The notes under the pieces were generated by a model. The model saw only the letters and a list, made by a program, of their open reading frames with translations. It was not told the DNA's origin and searched no databases. The position numbers and the translations under genes are program-made. Shown here piece after piece: positions 23,243-33,946 of a DNA stretch of 64,000 nucleotides; the stretch's first letter is position 1, and each line of letters starts with the position of its first letter. The stretch is from assembly GCA_023159155.1 (NCBI GenBank), contig JAJNNX010000049.1, forward strand, positions 310,001-374,000, written 5' to 3'. The DNA comes from Ustulina deusta. Lineage: Eukaryota; Ascomycota; Sordariomycetes; Xylariales; Xylariaceae.

Positions 23243-25849
23243 ATGAAGCTGTGTCTCTGGCCCACCATCGCGGCTTTGGTCGCTGTCTTTGCCGATGCCT
23301 CGACTCTGGCCCCCCCTGTGTTGCCGCTTATTGTGCGTAATCCTTATCTGAGTATTTGGTTGCCACACGCCCGAGATGCCCCTTGGAAAAATTGGCCCAT
23401 GTTTTGGAGAGGTGAGACAGTTGGCTTCGCTGTCATGGCCTCTGTCCCGCATTCTCGGACCGTATATCCTTTGCTTGGCCGCCCGCAAGACTTTCTCAAC
23501 CAGCACAGCTCAAGGTGCGTACCGCCAACTCCACCAAGGACCATCGCATGGCCAAACTAACCCATTGCCCCTCGCAGTTACGAGATCTCGCTTCCCCGAT
23601 ATGACGGGGCAACTTTCGACGCCTCCGCCACCAATCTCACATACACTATACAAGGTTCCGACATAAGGATAATCTTGTCGTTCCTATCGCCTATCACGCC
23701 CACGTCAACATTCCGGCAGGCTTTGCCCGCCGGCTACCTCACTTGCTTCGTCGAAGGTTCCACCGATGTGAGCCTCTATGTAGATGTAAATGGAGAGTGG
23801 GTTAGTGGTGACAGGGGGAGCAAGATCCAATGGGAGCTTCAAGAGCCCCGGGCAAGCCAGTCAGAAACAAGTCTGAAGACCTGGCGCATTGCGCGGGCTG
23901 AGGAACAACTCTTCACCGAGGTCCTAGACCGTGCTGAATGGGGTACGCTCCATGTCTCAGCGGCTGGTGACGTTAAACATCAATCCGGAGAGTCCCGGCA
24001 TGTACGCCGGACGTTTGCCGAGTCGGGCTCGCTGACGAACGAGCTCGATAATTTGTATCGGGGCATCTTCGAGGAAGAGCCCATTTTCGCTTTCTCGAAG
24101 ACATTCAACTTGAGCAAGAACTCGACTTCTTCAGCCCGCCTTCGCCATGATAGCGTCGTGTTCACGTTTGCCCTCACGCAGGACCCGGTTGTCCAGTTTG
24201 CCTCCGCCCGAGGACTAACTCTGATGCGACCCCTATGGGCCTCGCATTTCTTTACCACCAAAGATATGATACAATATCACTACGACGACTACGAGACGGC
24301 AGTCTATCTTGCACAGAACTACTCGGACCAGCTAGCGAGAGATGCCTACGCTTCCGGTTCGAAGGACTATCAAGATATCGCGGCATTGTCCGCCCGTCAA
24401 GTGCTAGGGGCCACGCAATTTTCTGGAACTCCCGACTCCCCTATCCTGTTTCTCAAGGAGATCTCATCAAATGGCAATTTCCAAACTGTCGATGTCATCT
24501 TTCCGGCTTTCCCGTTTTTCTTATACACGAATCCGCAATGGCTCGCCTACCTCCTTGAGCCCCTTCTGGAGCATCAACTCAGCGGCCAATATCCTAATAA
24601 CTACAGCATGCATGATCTTGGGGCACATTTCCCCAATGCTACCGGGCACAGAGATGGCAAGGATGAGTATATGCCTGTCGAAGAGTGTGGTAACATGTTA
24701 ATCATGGGCCTCGCATTGGCAAATGCCTTGAGAGACAATACACAACCTGCGTTTGCCCATGATGCCCTTGCATGGACGAAGCCTCTTGGGCCAGGACCTA
24801 AAAAGAGACCACTAAGCATGGATGCCTACGGCATGGATAACACACACAGAGAAGCGGGAGCTATGGGCCAGAGAGCTGCGGCGAAATGGCTACGCCACTC
24901 GTACGGGTTATGGACGAAATGGACGGGTTATCTCCTCAGAGAGTCCCTAATTCCGGCCGGCCAGCTCTGTACTGATGACTTTGCTGGCTGGCTAGCAAAT
25001 CAAACAAATTTGGCCTTGAAAGGAATCGTTGGTATTAAAGCGATGAGCAGTATCGCGGAAATAGTGGGTGAGGAGTCTGATGCTAAGTATTATAGTAGCA
25101 TAGCGGATGAGTACATCGACAAGTGGCAAGAATTCGGCCTCTCGAGGGACAAAACTCATGCTAAATTGGCATACACCTGGTGGGGGAGCTGGACCACACT
25201 TTATAATCTCTTTGCCGACGCACTTTTGTGTTTTCACTTGCCTGATGTGAATTCAACGACGAATGGACCACAGCGACTCGGGGACTCATATCAGACGCCA
25301 ATTGGTCATACAAGCACCAGCAAACCCAAGTCGAAGAAATTTATCCCTGACGGGATTTACCGGATGCAGAGCGATTGGTACCATAATGTGCTTCAGCGGT
25401 ACGGGTTACCACTCGATAGCCGCCATCTATACACTAAGAGCGACTGGGAATTTTTTGCTGCGGCAGTGGCTAGCAAGAACGTACGGACGGAGATATTGCA
25501 GCATGTAGCATCCTGGGTCAACGAGACTGTTACGGGTAAGCCTATATTTTCGCGGAGCACAAGTCAGCATGGAAAGCTTGAACCTCTCACTAACAGCCAA
25601 GTAATTGTAGACCGACCATTCACGGATTTATATGACACGGAAGGGAAAGGAGGATTCCCGGGCATCTACTTCATGGCCCGACCTGTGGTAGGTGGGCATT
25701 TTGCGTTCTTGGCATTAGAGAGGGCGTGCCAGGGCAGAGCGGCCGATGGTCTTCAGTTCCTCGATTCCACGGCCCCAGCAAAGATTGATGTGAAACAAGC
25801 ATTGGCAGCTGATGCGGCGGAAAACCAGCCAGAAGTAGGCGAATTGTAA
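23243..25849 (+). CDS. gtaA: Secreted glutaminase, GtaA type (DUF4965/DUF5127/DUF1793)
   Basis: Exons 23243-23514 and 23578-25849 give 847 residues. MKLCLWPTIAALVAVFADAST is a signal peptide, so the enzyme is extracellular or wall-bound. The mature N-terminus shows the family opening PLIVRNPYLSIWLPHARDAPWKNWPMFWRGETVGF. The central part has YVDVNGEWVSGD and RQALPAGYLTCFV. The C-terminal alpha-barrel part has YPNNYSMHDLGAHFPNATGHRDG, MPVEECGNMLIM and DLYDTEGKGGFPGIYFMARPVVGGHFAFLALE. Known family role: hydrolysis of L-glutamine to glutamate and ammonia during nitrogen use. Several N-glycosylation sequons are visible. An alternative start three codons upstream (23234) is possible. It shares its promoter region with the SDR, but a functional link is not shown. 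Confidence 0.93.
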
Positions 25850-27213
25850 CAACACGCCTGCATCCAGGAATACCTACTAGACTTCGACCTAGCTAGATGA
25901 GACTATACAAATAAACTAAAGATACAAGAAAGCCTTGAAAAATAAGGGGGTTTGAATGCCTGTGAGTGCTAGGAGACTTATAACCTACAGATCAGTGCCT
26001 CGTCGTTCGTTTTCTGGCGTTTCTATTATCACTGCTAGGTACCTAGGTAACCTGGGTAAAACTACATCCAGTCGAGGTCGGTACAGTATAGAATCATGTC
26101 ATGGCACTGTATGTAACTTACTAAGGTACCTACCTACTAGACTTAACCTACCTATATACAGTATAGGATAGTATGGTACGTGTATGTATCTACACGGTAC
26201 CTGCCTCAGCAGCTGCGGCGTTGTGGATTGCCAATCTCCACAATGTTATCGATTATCTCTTCACAGGTACATAGAGGTATTCGCATTCCCTCGCAGAAGA
26301 GAAGTACCTACCTAATTAGCAGCAGCATCTCGGGACCAGCCTGAAATCTGTGTCCCCCAGTTTTTTTCCTTCTTTTTCTCGCCTTTGCCGATGGGTCTCC
26401 ATTCCACGCTTCCCATCTTTTTTTCCTGCTGCGCATTGTGCATGAACAGCGGCTCGACGTCAAGCATCTCCTACCATCTACGTACTTCCTTTTTCTGCCA
26501 ACATCTCGCCCATCTCACTCTTCCGGTTGCTTTTCTGCACCAGAACACAAGACAAGTCAAGCAAAGGGCGAGAGAAGCAAAGCAAAGCAAAGCAGGTGGG
26601 TTTTTTTTGGACCATTCTCATCCGATTTTTGTCTTTGTCGCGTCGGCTTTGATGTCGCAAGAGCGCCAGTAACCACCCGCCGACTGACCTGCCTATGCAC
26701 ACTGTGGCCCCGGTGTCTCCTGCTCCTTCCATTGTTCCTCGTACAACCACCCGAACAAAAACAAGAAGCGTCCAGCCAGATCAGAGCCTTGCCTCCCTCA
26801 TCTCTCTTCACCTCCTCACCTCATCACCTCATCACAGTCTGCCTGCAGGTGAATCCGCCGAGCCAATTCTCTCCCTCCCTCCCTCCCTCCCTCTCTGCCC
26901 GTCCCTTTCTCCTTCTCCATATCCTACACTCAATCAGTCCAGCAATCCAGCCATCCGAAAAGCTCAACCCAGTCAACCAGCAACTTGTTTCCATTCGCGT
27001 CATCCCAGCTTGTTTCTTCGCCTCTCCACAGTTCACAACATTAGCAAACACGTCACGTACACACGTACAACTTGCAACGCTACACTACGCGCGCGTTCAG
27101 CCTAGTCAAATTGCACCTTTCGCGCGCACTGCCTCGTTGTCTGTCTGGCACACTGACCATTGGCTTACCGATATCACCACACCCAGCAGTGCACGTTGTC
27201 GCCTTGCCCAACC
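25850..27213. promoter_or_regulatory. Promoter and long pyrimidine-rich leader of the Tra2-like gene
   Basis: 1.36 kb without a supported gene. TACCTA/TAGGTA words occur at 26035-26170 and 26270-26315. From about 26350 the + strand is strongly C/T-rich, typical of a long leader of a highly expressed fungal gene. It includes several upstream ATGs (26391, 26438 and others), so uORF control is possible. Confidence 0.55.
26867..26893. repeat. CCCT microsatellite
   Basis: About six copies of CCCT in the pyrimidine-rich leader of the Tra2-like gene. Confidence 0.8.
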
Positions 27214-28518
27214 ATGGCAACCACTGCAATGGACTACGAAACCGCCAACGGAGACCGTTACGATGGTAAGCTTAAGTTTCCGCGCCCACATGATTCCAGC
27301 CCACCACTGTCCCGCTGACCGCCTGCCTTCCGCCTTGGACAGATGACGGTCCTCGCTACGAGCGTGACCAGCGCAGCGCCTCTCCCCGACCATCCCGCGA
27401 CGACGGCATCGACAGCTCCCGACGCCGATCGGCTTCCCCTGGCAATGTCCAGGCTAATCGGTAAGCAACACCCGCCACAATCTCCAATGACTGTCCCATC
27501 ATTACCCCCAAGATCCGCCTTGAATCCTATCACCACCTAACAATATTCTTCGCCAATAGGGCTCCCAAAGAAGATAACGGCAAGGATGAGGATGGTTCTA
27601 TCAACCCTGGATCTAACCTCTTCGTTACTGGAATCCATCCCCGCCTCACCGAAGCCGAGGTCACTCGTCTCTTTGAGAAGTATGGCGAAGTCGAGAAATG
27701 TCAGATCATGAAAGATCCTCACACCAAAGAGTCTCGAGGCTTTGGCTTCGTCAAGATGGTCACTTCCGAACAAGCCGATGCTGCTAAGGAGGGTCTCCAG
27801 GATGAGGAGATAGAGGGACGGTCCCTCAGCATCGAGAAGGCTCGCCGTGCCAGACCTCGAACTCCCACTCCTGGAAAATACTTTGGCCCGCCTAAGAGAG
27901 GTCAGTCTTCTATCCTCCTACCTTCGGTCGTTGTATTAACTTGAATTTACAGAGCACGGACGTCCCCGCTTTGAGGACCGTCGTCGTGGCGGAGGCTATG
28001 GTGGTGGGTACGGTGGCGGCGGGCATTACGGCGGCGGCTACAGCGGTCGTGAGGACCCCTACCGTTATCGTGGAGGTGGAGGCCACGACCGCTCCCGTTA
28101 CGAGGACCGTGGTGACCGTGGTTATCGTGAAGAACGAGGATATGACCGCAGCTATCGTGAAGAACGAGGCGGCTACAGCGGTGCCCCCGGTACCGGCAGA
28201 GAGGATCGTCATGACCGTGGATACGAGCGCCGTGAACGCAATAATGACGATAGCTACGGTCGCGTTGATCGTTATGGAGGACCCCGTGAAGACCGTGAGC
28301 GATATCCTCCTCGCGGCGGCGGTGGTGGTGGTGGTGGTGGTAGTGGTGGTGGTGGTGGTAGTGGTGGTGGTGACGAGAGACGCGCCCCTGGTTATGACAG
28401 AGACCGCTACGACCGCCCTGATCGCGACGGCCAACGAGCTCGTGACCCTGCTGCCTCTGGCTATGGCGAACCTGCCCCTCGAAACGACGCTCGTGAACCT
28501 TATGCTAGTGCCCCCTAA
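27214..28518 (+). CDS. Transformer-2-like SR RNA-binding protein (RRM plus Arg/Gly-rich tail)
   Basis: Exons 27214-27265, 27343-27460, 27560-27900 and 27953-28518 give 358 residues. An N-terminal RS-like region (RSASPRPSRDD, SSRRRSASPG) precedes one RRM, with RNP2 LFVTGI at 77-82 and RNP1 RGFGFVKM around 116-123, then the Tra2-type linker RARPRTPTPGKYFGPPKRE. The tail is rich in Gly/Arg/Tyr (GGGYGGGYGGGG, DRGDRGYREERGYDRSYREERGGY) with a long Gly-Ser run, likely prone to condensation. Known family role: splicing regulation through exonic enhancers. Exon 4 has no Met in the true frame, and its GGT/CGT repeats keep both the +1 shadow frame and an antisense frame open. Those longer-looking frames are artefacts. 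Confidence 0.92.
28310..28376 (+). repeat. GGT/AGT triplet repeat encoding Gly-Ser
   Basis: (GGT)n interrupted by AGT in the last exon of the Tra2-like gene, encoding the Gly/Ser run of the tail. Confidence 0.85.
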
Positions 28519-30341
28519 TCTTTCGGCAGTGAGAGCTCCAAAGTTCGACTACTGCTTCTAACCCCATTATTCGGGTGGGGGAGGCTTTGTCGTCCTTGAA
28601 AGGGCATCAGATCTAATCTGGCGATGCGTCTCGGAGTCTCGTTGACCTCGTGTTTCTCTCGGGCATACAAATTCGGCGGATACCATTTAAACCCGCAAAC
28701 TCTGGAGTTTGTTTTCGGCAGGTATACATGGATGGAAAAGGCTTCGAGTAGCTCTACTGTGTTTTATTTTTTCCTTTCTTTTTCCATTTGCTTCTCATTT
28801 GTTTTGTTTTGACTTCGGATATGTTGTTACTACAAAAGGGGTGAGAGAGACTAGGATGCTGCCAAGGTTGCATTGGGCTTCATGTGTTACTCGCACCTTT
28901 GCTGTTTGTCACAGGAATCCGCCAGGGATATTCTCGGAGGAAGTGTTTAGGTCAACTTGCACACCCACACCCAACACCTCCACCGACCCCTTGGGTCCGC
29001 CTTCGCCACAACCCTTTTCCCCATGGGATCGGAATCGGCCTTTCAGCCTGTCACGTGTATCATTATTTCTTCCGGGGTTACTTTTCCAGCTTGACGAGCA
29101 TGACGACTGAGCCAGCCTTCAGCAACATTTTGCCGGAGCAGATATTCGAGACAGCTCTGCGGTGGTCCTGCAGAATGCAACACGTAATTGATCATTCCCA
29201 AAAGGTGCAACATTGAATCGACTCGACTCTAATACCGTAAACTACCATTGATATACGCCATAAAAATCGCTACATTCAGCATATACCAAAATTTTCGTCG
29301 CTCAACAAATTGCTGAATTGTATAACGAAGTCTGGCCACTGTAACACCTTGGCCCTCTAGTGGTACTGCGCTCCCAGATTACATCAGTCCGCGTTTCATG
29401 TCTTGGCACCTGCCTGGCTATCACCACGTCTTGATCGTCTGATCTTGACCGAGCAGTCGGACTTGATCCCCGATAGGTAAAGTATCCCCCTTCCATTACA
29501 GTCTGCTAATAGAGCTTTGTTTGCATACCCCAGAAGTCAACTTTTGGGATAGACATGGGCCGGAACTGGCATGTGTTATATTGTATTAGGCCATGAATGC
29601 CCGTTCGTGGATGAGGGCAGAGCATTCCTAAGAGTTGCGAAACCTCCATTTTGCGGATTCCTCGGCTCAACCCCGCTCCTGGGTTCGCCTTGCCAGGGGA
29701 ATAATATGCATGAGAACTTCTAATCAAGGTTTGTGAGAACTGCCTAGACGAGGCATCAATTGAAGTACGGGCATGAACTTGACACGAATACCACGTTTAC
29801 GGCCCCCTGTCTGGAACATGTGTTCAGCTTCAATGATTGCTGTGTTCAACTTGAGAAGCCGACCTCTTTTGCACATTAGGTATAACCCAAATAATAAATA
29901 AATAAATCTGGCAATTTTCACTGTCGCTTTCCGGTTTCGTCTATTCTAGAATACCCCCCCGCAAGAGCGGCAAAAATGCAACCTGTGTCAAAATGAGAGC
30001 ATCTTATGCCATTGTCTTAGCCTAAGAAAGATTACACGTCAGTTTCCGAAAACGTCTACCAGGGTAATGGCGGTTTACCGAAAGGGGAAATGCAAGAACA
30101 AAGCTTCAACTCATAGAGAGCTTAAACATAGACATGAATCTCGAGATCTCAGGGAGATCTGGGCGTCTCCTTTGCCCATTTCCCCTCTACTCCCTTCTTC
30201 AATCGTCTATCTCTACAGCAGAGCTCATGGGCAGCTGGCATAGCCTACCTGTCCTATCTACGCGAGTATTATGTGATATAGTTCCTAGCCAGGTATTAGG
30301 CAAGTGGTTTTGAACATCGTCGAGACCAACAAACAATCAAG
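28519..30341. other. 1.8-kb gene-free stretch
   Basis: Between tandem genes. The first ~300 nt should be the 3' UTR of the Tra2-like gene (T-rich near 28760-28810). The rest (28900-30300) shows only short ORFs without domains on either strand, no tRNA fold and few TACCTA words. A non-coding transcript could sit here, but I see no direct evidence. Confidence 0.5.
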
Positions 30342-33050
30342 ATGGCTAGCCAGTTAGTGCCCGGTGGTGCACCTGCGGCCGACGAAGTGCAGCGATTACG
30401 GGAACAGTTAGCCCATCTACAGTCATACAAGATCTTGGCGGAGTATAAGTTAGAGCAAATGGGCCTGAGTTTGGATGGTACGTAAGGGTTTGCATCGCAT
30501 ATATTTGGGGACCGAGTCATGGCAGTTTATCACATCATCCCCCTTGCTTCCTGACACGTTTCGTCACCTCTTGCTCTCCTTACTCTGGGGGCTTCTTTAA
30601 TAAAATTTATACCTTGATCTCCGGATAGCGTGTTCTGCTAACATGGGCTGAACGCAACCTATAGCGGCCCGGAAACAAGGCTGGGTGAGCAAGCGCGCAG
30701 AGGTCCGTCGGAAACGAGCAGAGAGGAAGAAGGCCGCGGAGGACGCAAAATGGGCCGAAGTTAACAGGAACCGGCTGTGGATACGTGAGCAACGCAAGAA
30801 GTTGGGGCTGCCGGTGGACGACCCGACGCCATCGCCGACCGAGGCAGCCTATCGGGAACGTGTTACGAAGGTGGCGGCGAAGGCGTCGGCGCGGACCCTA
30901 CGGAAGCGTGTCCGGCGCGTCTCCCACCAGCTGCTTGTTGCTGCCGCCATCGGCAAGCAATGCCGCGAGGCCGCCACGGCCGACCATTCGGGCCACAGCG
31001 TCCCCAGCGCTAACCGGACCGTGCCGTTGAAACCTAGACGAGTTGATGCCCGCAGTGACACGAGCCTGAGCGCCGCCAAGGCCATGGCGTGCTCGTTCCG
31101 CAACTGGGCGAATCGCGAGAAAAGCAATCGGTCCGGCTCTCGCTCGCATACGCCCTCTACGGTCGTAGTGAGCAGTCGGACGACGGGACCAGAAGATACA
31201 CCTAGCGGGAGTGATCGTGATAGTTCCTTCACCGACGACGATAGGGATGCTGATGTTGCAGGGGCCATGGCGCTCATCTATGATACTAAGTTCTGGGGCG
31301 AAGACGATTCTGATGATTCTGACGACGACGCCAGTGGGCTCGCTGGCCTTGATTTCAACGACGTCTCGGACGATATCAAGGTTGCGGCCCGCGCCATGGT
31401 GGCCGCGGCCGAAAATTCCCAAGGCGATGACGAAGACTGGGCGGACATACTGGCGACCCAAGTCCTTGAGTTCCTACACGCATCACCTTCCACGCCACCG
31501 GCCTCGCCAGAGTTGGATTTGTCTCCCGACTCTGACACCGGCGACGGTGATTCGACTGACCTCTCGGGTGAAGCGAAAGCGGCCCTCAAGAACTTTCGGG
31601 TCTCCCCGAACCTGAAAGGGGCTGCCAACGTAAACTCGAATAACAAGGACAAGCCGAATACAACGGCGGCGCTGCCCTGGTGGGATGAATCAATTTATAA
31701 AATATATGGAGAGGGCAGGGGTAACAGGCCGTCATGGAAGAAACTGAAACAACAACAAAAACTCAAAAAGGCTCTGAAGACTCGGGGTTCCGGGCCGGGT
31801 CGGTTCAAAGCGACCATGAATTTCGTCAAACAACAACAACAACAAGGAAGGGTGCTGCAGCTGCCAACCCCCGTACAAACCCCATCATTGCCCTCCGGTA
31901 AACCCGACACTCAGGGATGGTTGGGCAGGAAACCCAACAAGCCGGCGGCCCCGTGCCAAAGCGTGTGGGACCCGACTCGGTGGCGGATCAACACCAAGGA
32001 CGCGGACGACAGCATATGGGCTGGCAAAGCAGCGAAATACAAACAGCCGACAGAGAAGATGGAAACGGGCTTCATGACGTGGGGCAAGCAAGAGACGCGG
32101 TTCCCGCACCTCGACGCGCGGCTGCTGCTGTACGACGCCCGCAGACCGATGCCCATGATCTTCGACCCGGCGACGGTCGACACGCAGGTCTGGGACCCGC
32201 TCAACAGGGCCATCACGGAGCCCAGGACGGGCAAGCGTGCCCCGCTGCGCCTGAACGCCGTCACGACGCACTCGCTTGCGCGCTGGACGGCGACCGAGTT
32301 CGGTAACGAGTACCCCCTCGACCCTATCCGGCTGCCCGATAGTCCCGCCACCGAGGACAAGAAGCGGCCCCTGCCGTCCGTGACCTTTTCCGCGCCCAAG
32401 GAGGAGGGCGCGGAGAGGCGGAAGATGGCTGGTAAGGGCCAAGGTCTATTCGGAGTCAGGGTAGAGGGAGAGGGGGGGAAGAAGACGGTGGCGTTCGCCC
32501 CATCGTCCTTGGCCACGCCGACCAAGGAGACCCCCAGGGCCGAGACAGACCAGTCCGCCGCCGTCGCGTCCATCCACTACCCCCTGAAGTCGCCCGGCCC
32601 GCAGTCCATTTCGAAAGCCCACCCGGCCGGCCTACACGACGCCGCGGGGTCGGCACAACAGCAGCTCGTCGCCTTCGGGGCGATCGCGGGCCTCAGGTTC
32701 CCGCCGCGCGCCGGGTTTCATGCGCCGGGCCCGCCCACACCGTACCCGAGGATCTTCTCCTCCTCCTCCTCCTCCGTCCCCGACACGCCCACCGTCGCGC
32801 TGTACGAGCGCCCCGAGACCCCGCCGGGCTCAGACGCCCCGTCGTCCGCGGACGAAGCCGGAGGCGAAGAGGACGCGCAGCTCGCCGCTTTTCCGCAAGG
32901 GATCCGCTCCGACGGCGGCGGCGGCGGCGAGAACGACAACGGGAAGCGGACTGCCGCGGACGATGGCGACGCGGAGACGCCGGGCGCGGCGAAGAAGAGA
33001 AAGATGGACGGCGGTGGCGAGGGCGACGCGTTGGGACTGGGGTTCCTGGG

Positions 33051-33081
<31 letters not shown>

Positions 33082-33513
33082 GAGGACGAGGAATTGCAGA
33101 TGTCTGACCCCTCGCTCGTGCACGAGTACCACGCGGCCCGCGCGGACGACGTCGTCGTCGTCGACGGCGACGGGGCCGCGAGCGAGCGCGCTGGGAGCCG
33201 GCTGAAGGCCGTCCTGGACGAGAAGTCGGCGGCGACGTCGGCCGAGGCGTGGGACGTCGGAGTCGCGGGGGACGCCGTCGACGCCGATGCTGGGAGGGGC
33301 CTCGGGGAGCCGCCGGTCTATCCTATCTCGCCGTCGAAGATGAAAACGAAGCATCGCGGTGGCGAGAAGAAGAAGAAGTCGGTGCGCTTTGACATTCGCC
33401 GCGACGAGGGCGGCCGCGGCCCGAGTGCCGGGATGAGAGATGGGGCGAGACGCGCCCTTGGACGGTATGATCTTACGTCTTCGCGTCGAGGGCCGTTGGG
33501 GCCGTTTTGGTGA
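30342..33513 (+). CDS. Large orphan protein with basic coiled N-terminus and RVxF-like C-terminal motif
   Basis: Exons 30342-30477 and 30665-33513 (intron 30478-30664) give 994 residues; I do not recognise the family. The N-terminus (about 14-45) is a short coiled coil (VQRLREQLAHLQSYKILAEYKLEQMG). A very basic helix (about 54-90, RRKRAERKKAAEDAKWAEVNRNRL) and another basic patch (LRKRVRRVSHQ) follow. The middle has acidic islands (EDDSDDSDDDASG) and a better-folded stretch at about 430-540 (WDPTRWRINTKDADDSIWAGKAAKYK, LDARLLLYDARRPMPMIFDPATVDTQVWDPLNRAI). The C-terminal third is low-complexity, GC-rich, with a His-Glu repeat (33057-33081). The end carries KKKKSVRFDI (about 948-956), fitting a PP1-docking RVxF motif. 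Nuclear location is inferred from basic patches such as KKRKMDG. Confidence 0.8.
33054..33083 (+). repeat. GAGCAC hexanucleotide repeat (Glu-His)
   Basis: About four copies of GAGCAC in tandem inside the orphan gene, encoding alternating Glu and His before an acidic run. Confidence 0.85.
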
Positions 33514-33946
33514 GACGGGGGCGTGGCGTAACGTAGTTGAGGAGGCGGGAGGAAGAATTCGCGTCGGGCTCAGGGGACTTGGGTGATAGGAAGGCATTTT
33601 TCCTGGCTGATGTAGTTCGCTAGTTGGATCCAAATTAATTAGGTTGTTTAAAGTCGAGTAAACATGTCGTTGTTTCATGCTTGGAGGATTGATTCATTCT
33701 GACCCGTGCTTCCCAGTTTCGTCTCGGTGACTTTTCATCCTATGGCTACAAATATGATGGATGGCATTTATCTCTGACAGTTGGGAGCTGAGCAGGTGAT
33801 TTGAAGACAACGAAATCACATCATGACAACCTTCAGGCTTCAATAATACATGTAGCGATGAACCCGCAGCCATCTCTTGGAATGATAATGTACTTTCAAG
33901 ACGATTCTAATGCGGCCATGTCATCATTACACTTCGGCTCCATCTC
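33514..33946. other. Convergent 3' flanks, orphan gene / SEC39
   Basis: About 430 nt between converging stops. Nothing beyond ordinary 3'-flank sequence was seen. Confidence 0.6.

Noticed and set aside
26438..27346. 302-residue + strand frame
   Set aside because: Low-complexity Ser/Pro/Leu translation of a pyrimidine-rich leader that crosses the real start codon and intron of the Tra2-like gene.
27541..27560. Reading through the third intron acceptor of the Tra2-like gene as coding
   Set aside because: Would break the RRM; the TAG acceptor at 27558-27559 restores Arg-Ala-Pro in phase.
27910..28434. 174-residue minus frame with a poly-threonine run
   Set aside because: Antisense of the GGT repeat in the Tra2-like gene; no domain.
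27941..28561. 206-residue + strand frame, Val/Thr-rich
   Set aside because: Shadow of the last Tra2-like exon; the true frame (from 27953) gives the Gly/Arg/Tyr tail and joins the RRM exon in phase.
32830..33678. 282-residue minus frame
   Set aside because: Antisense to the GC-rich C-terminal coding part of the orphan gene; open only because of base composition.
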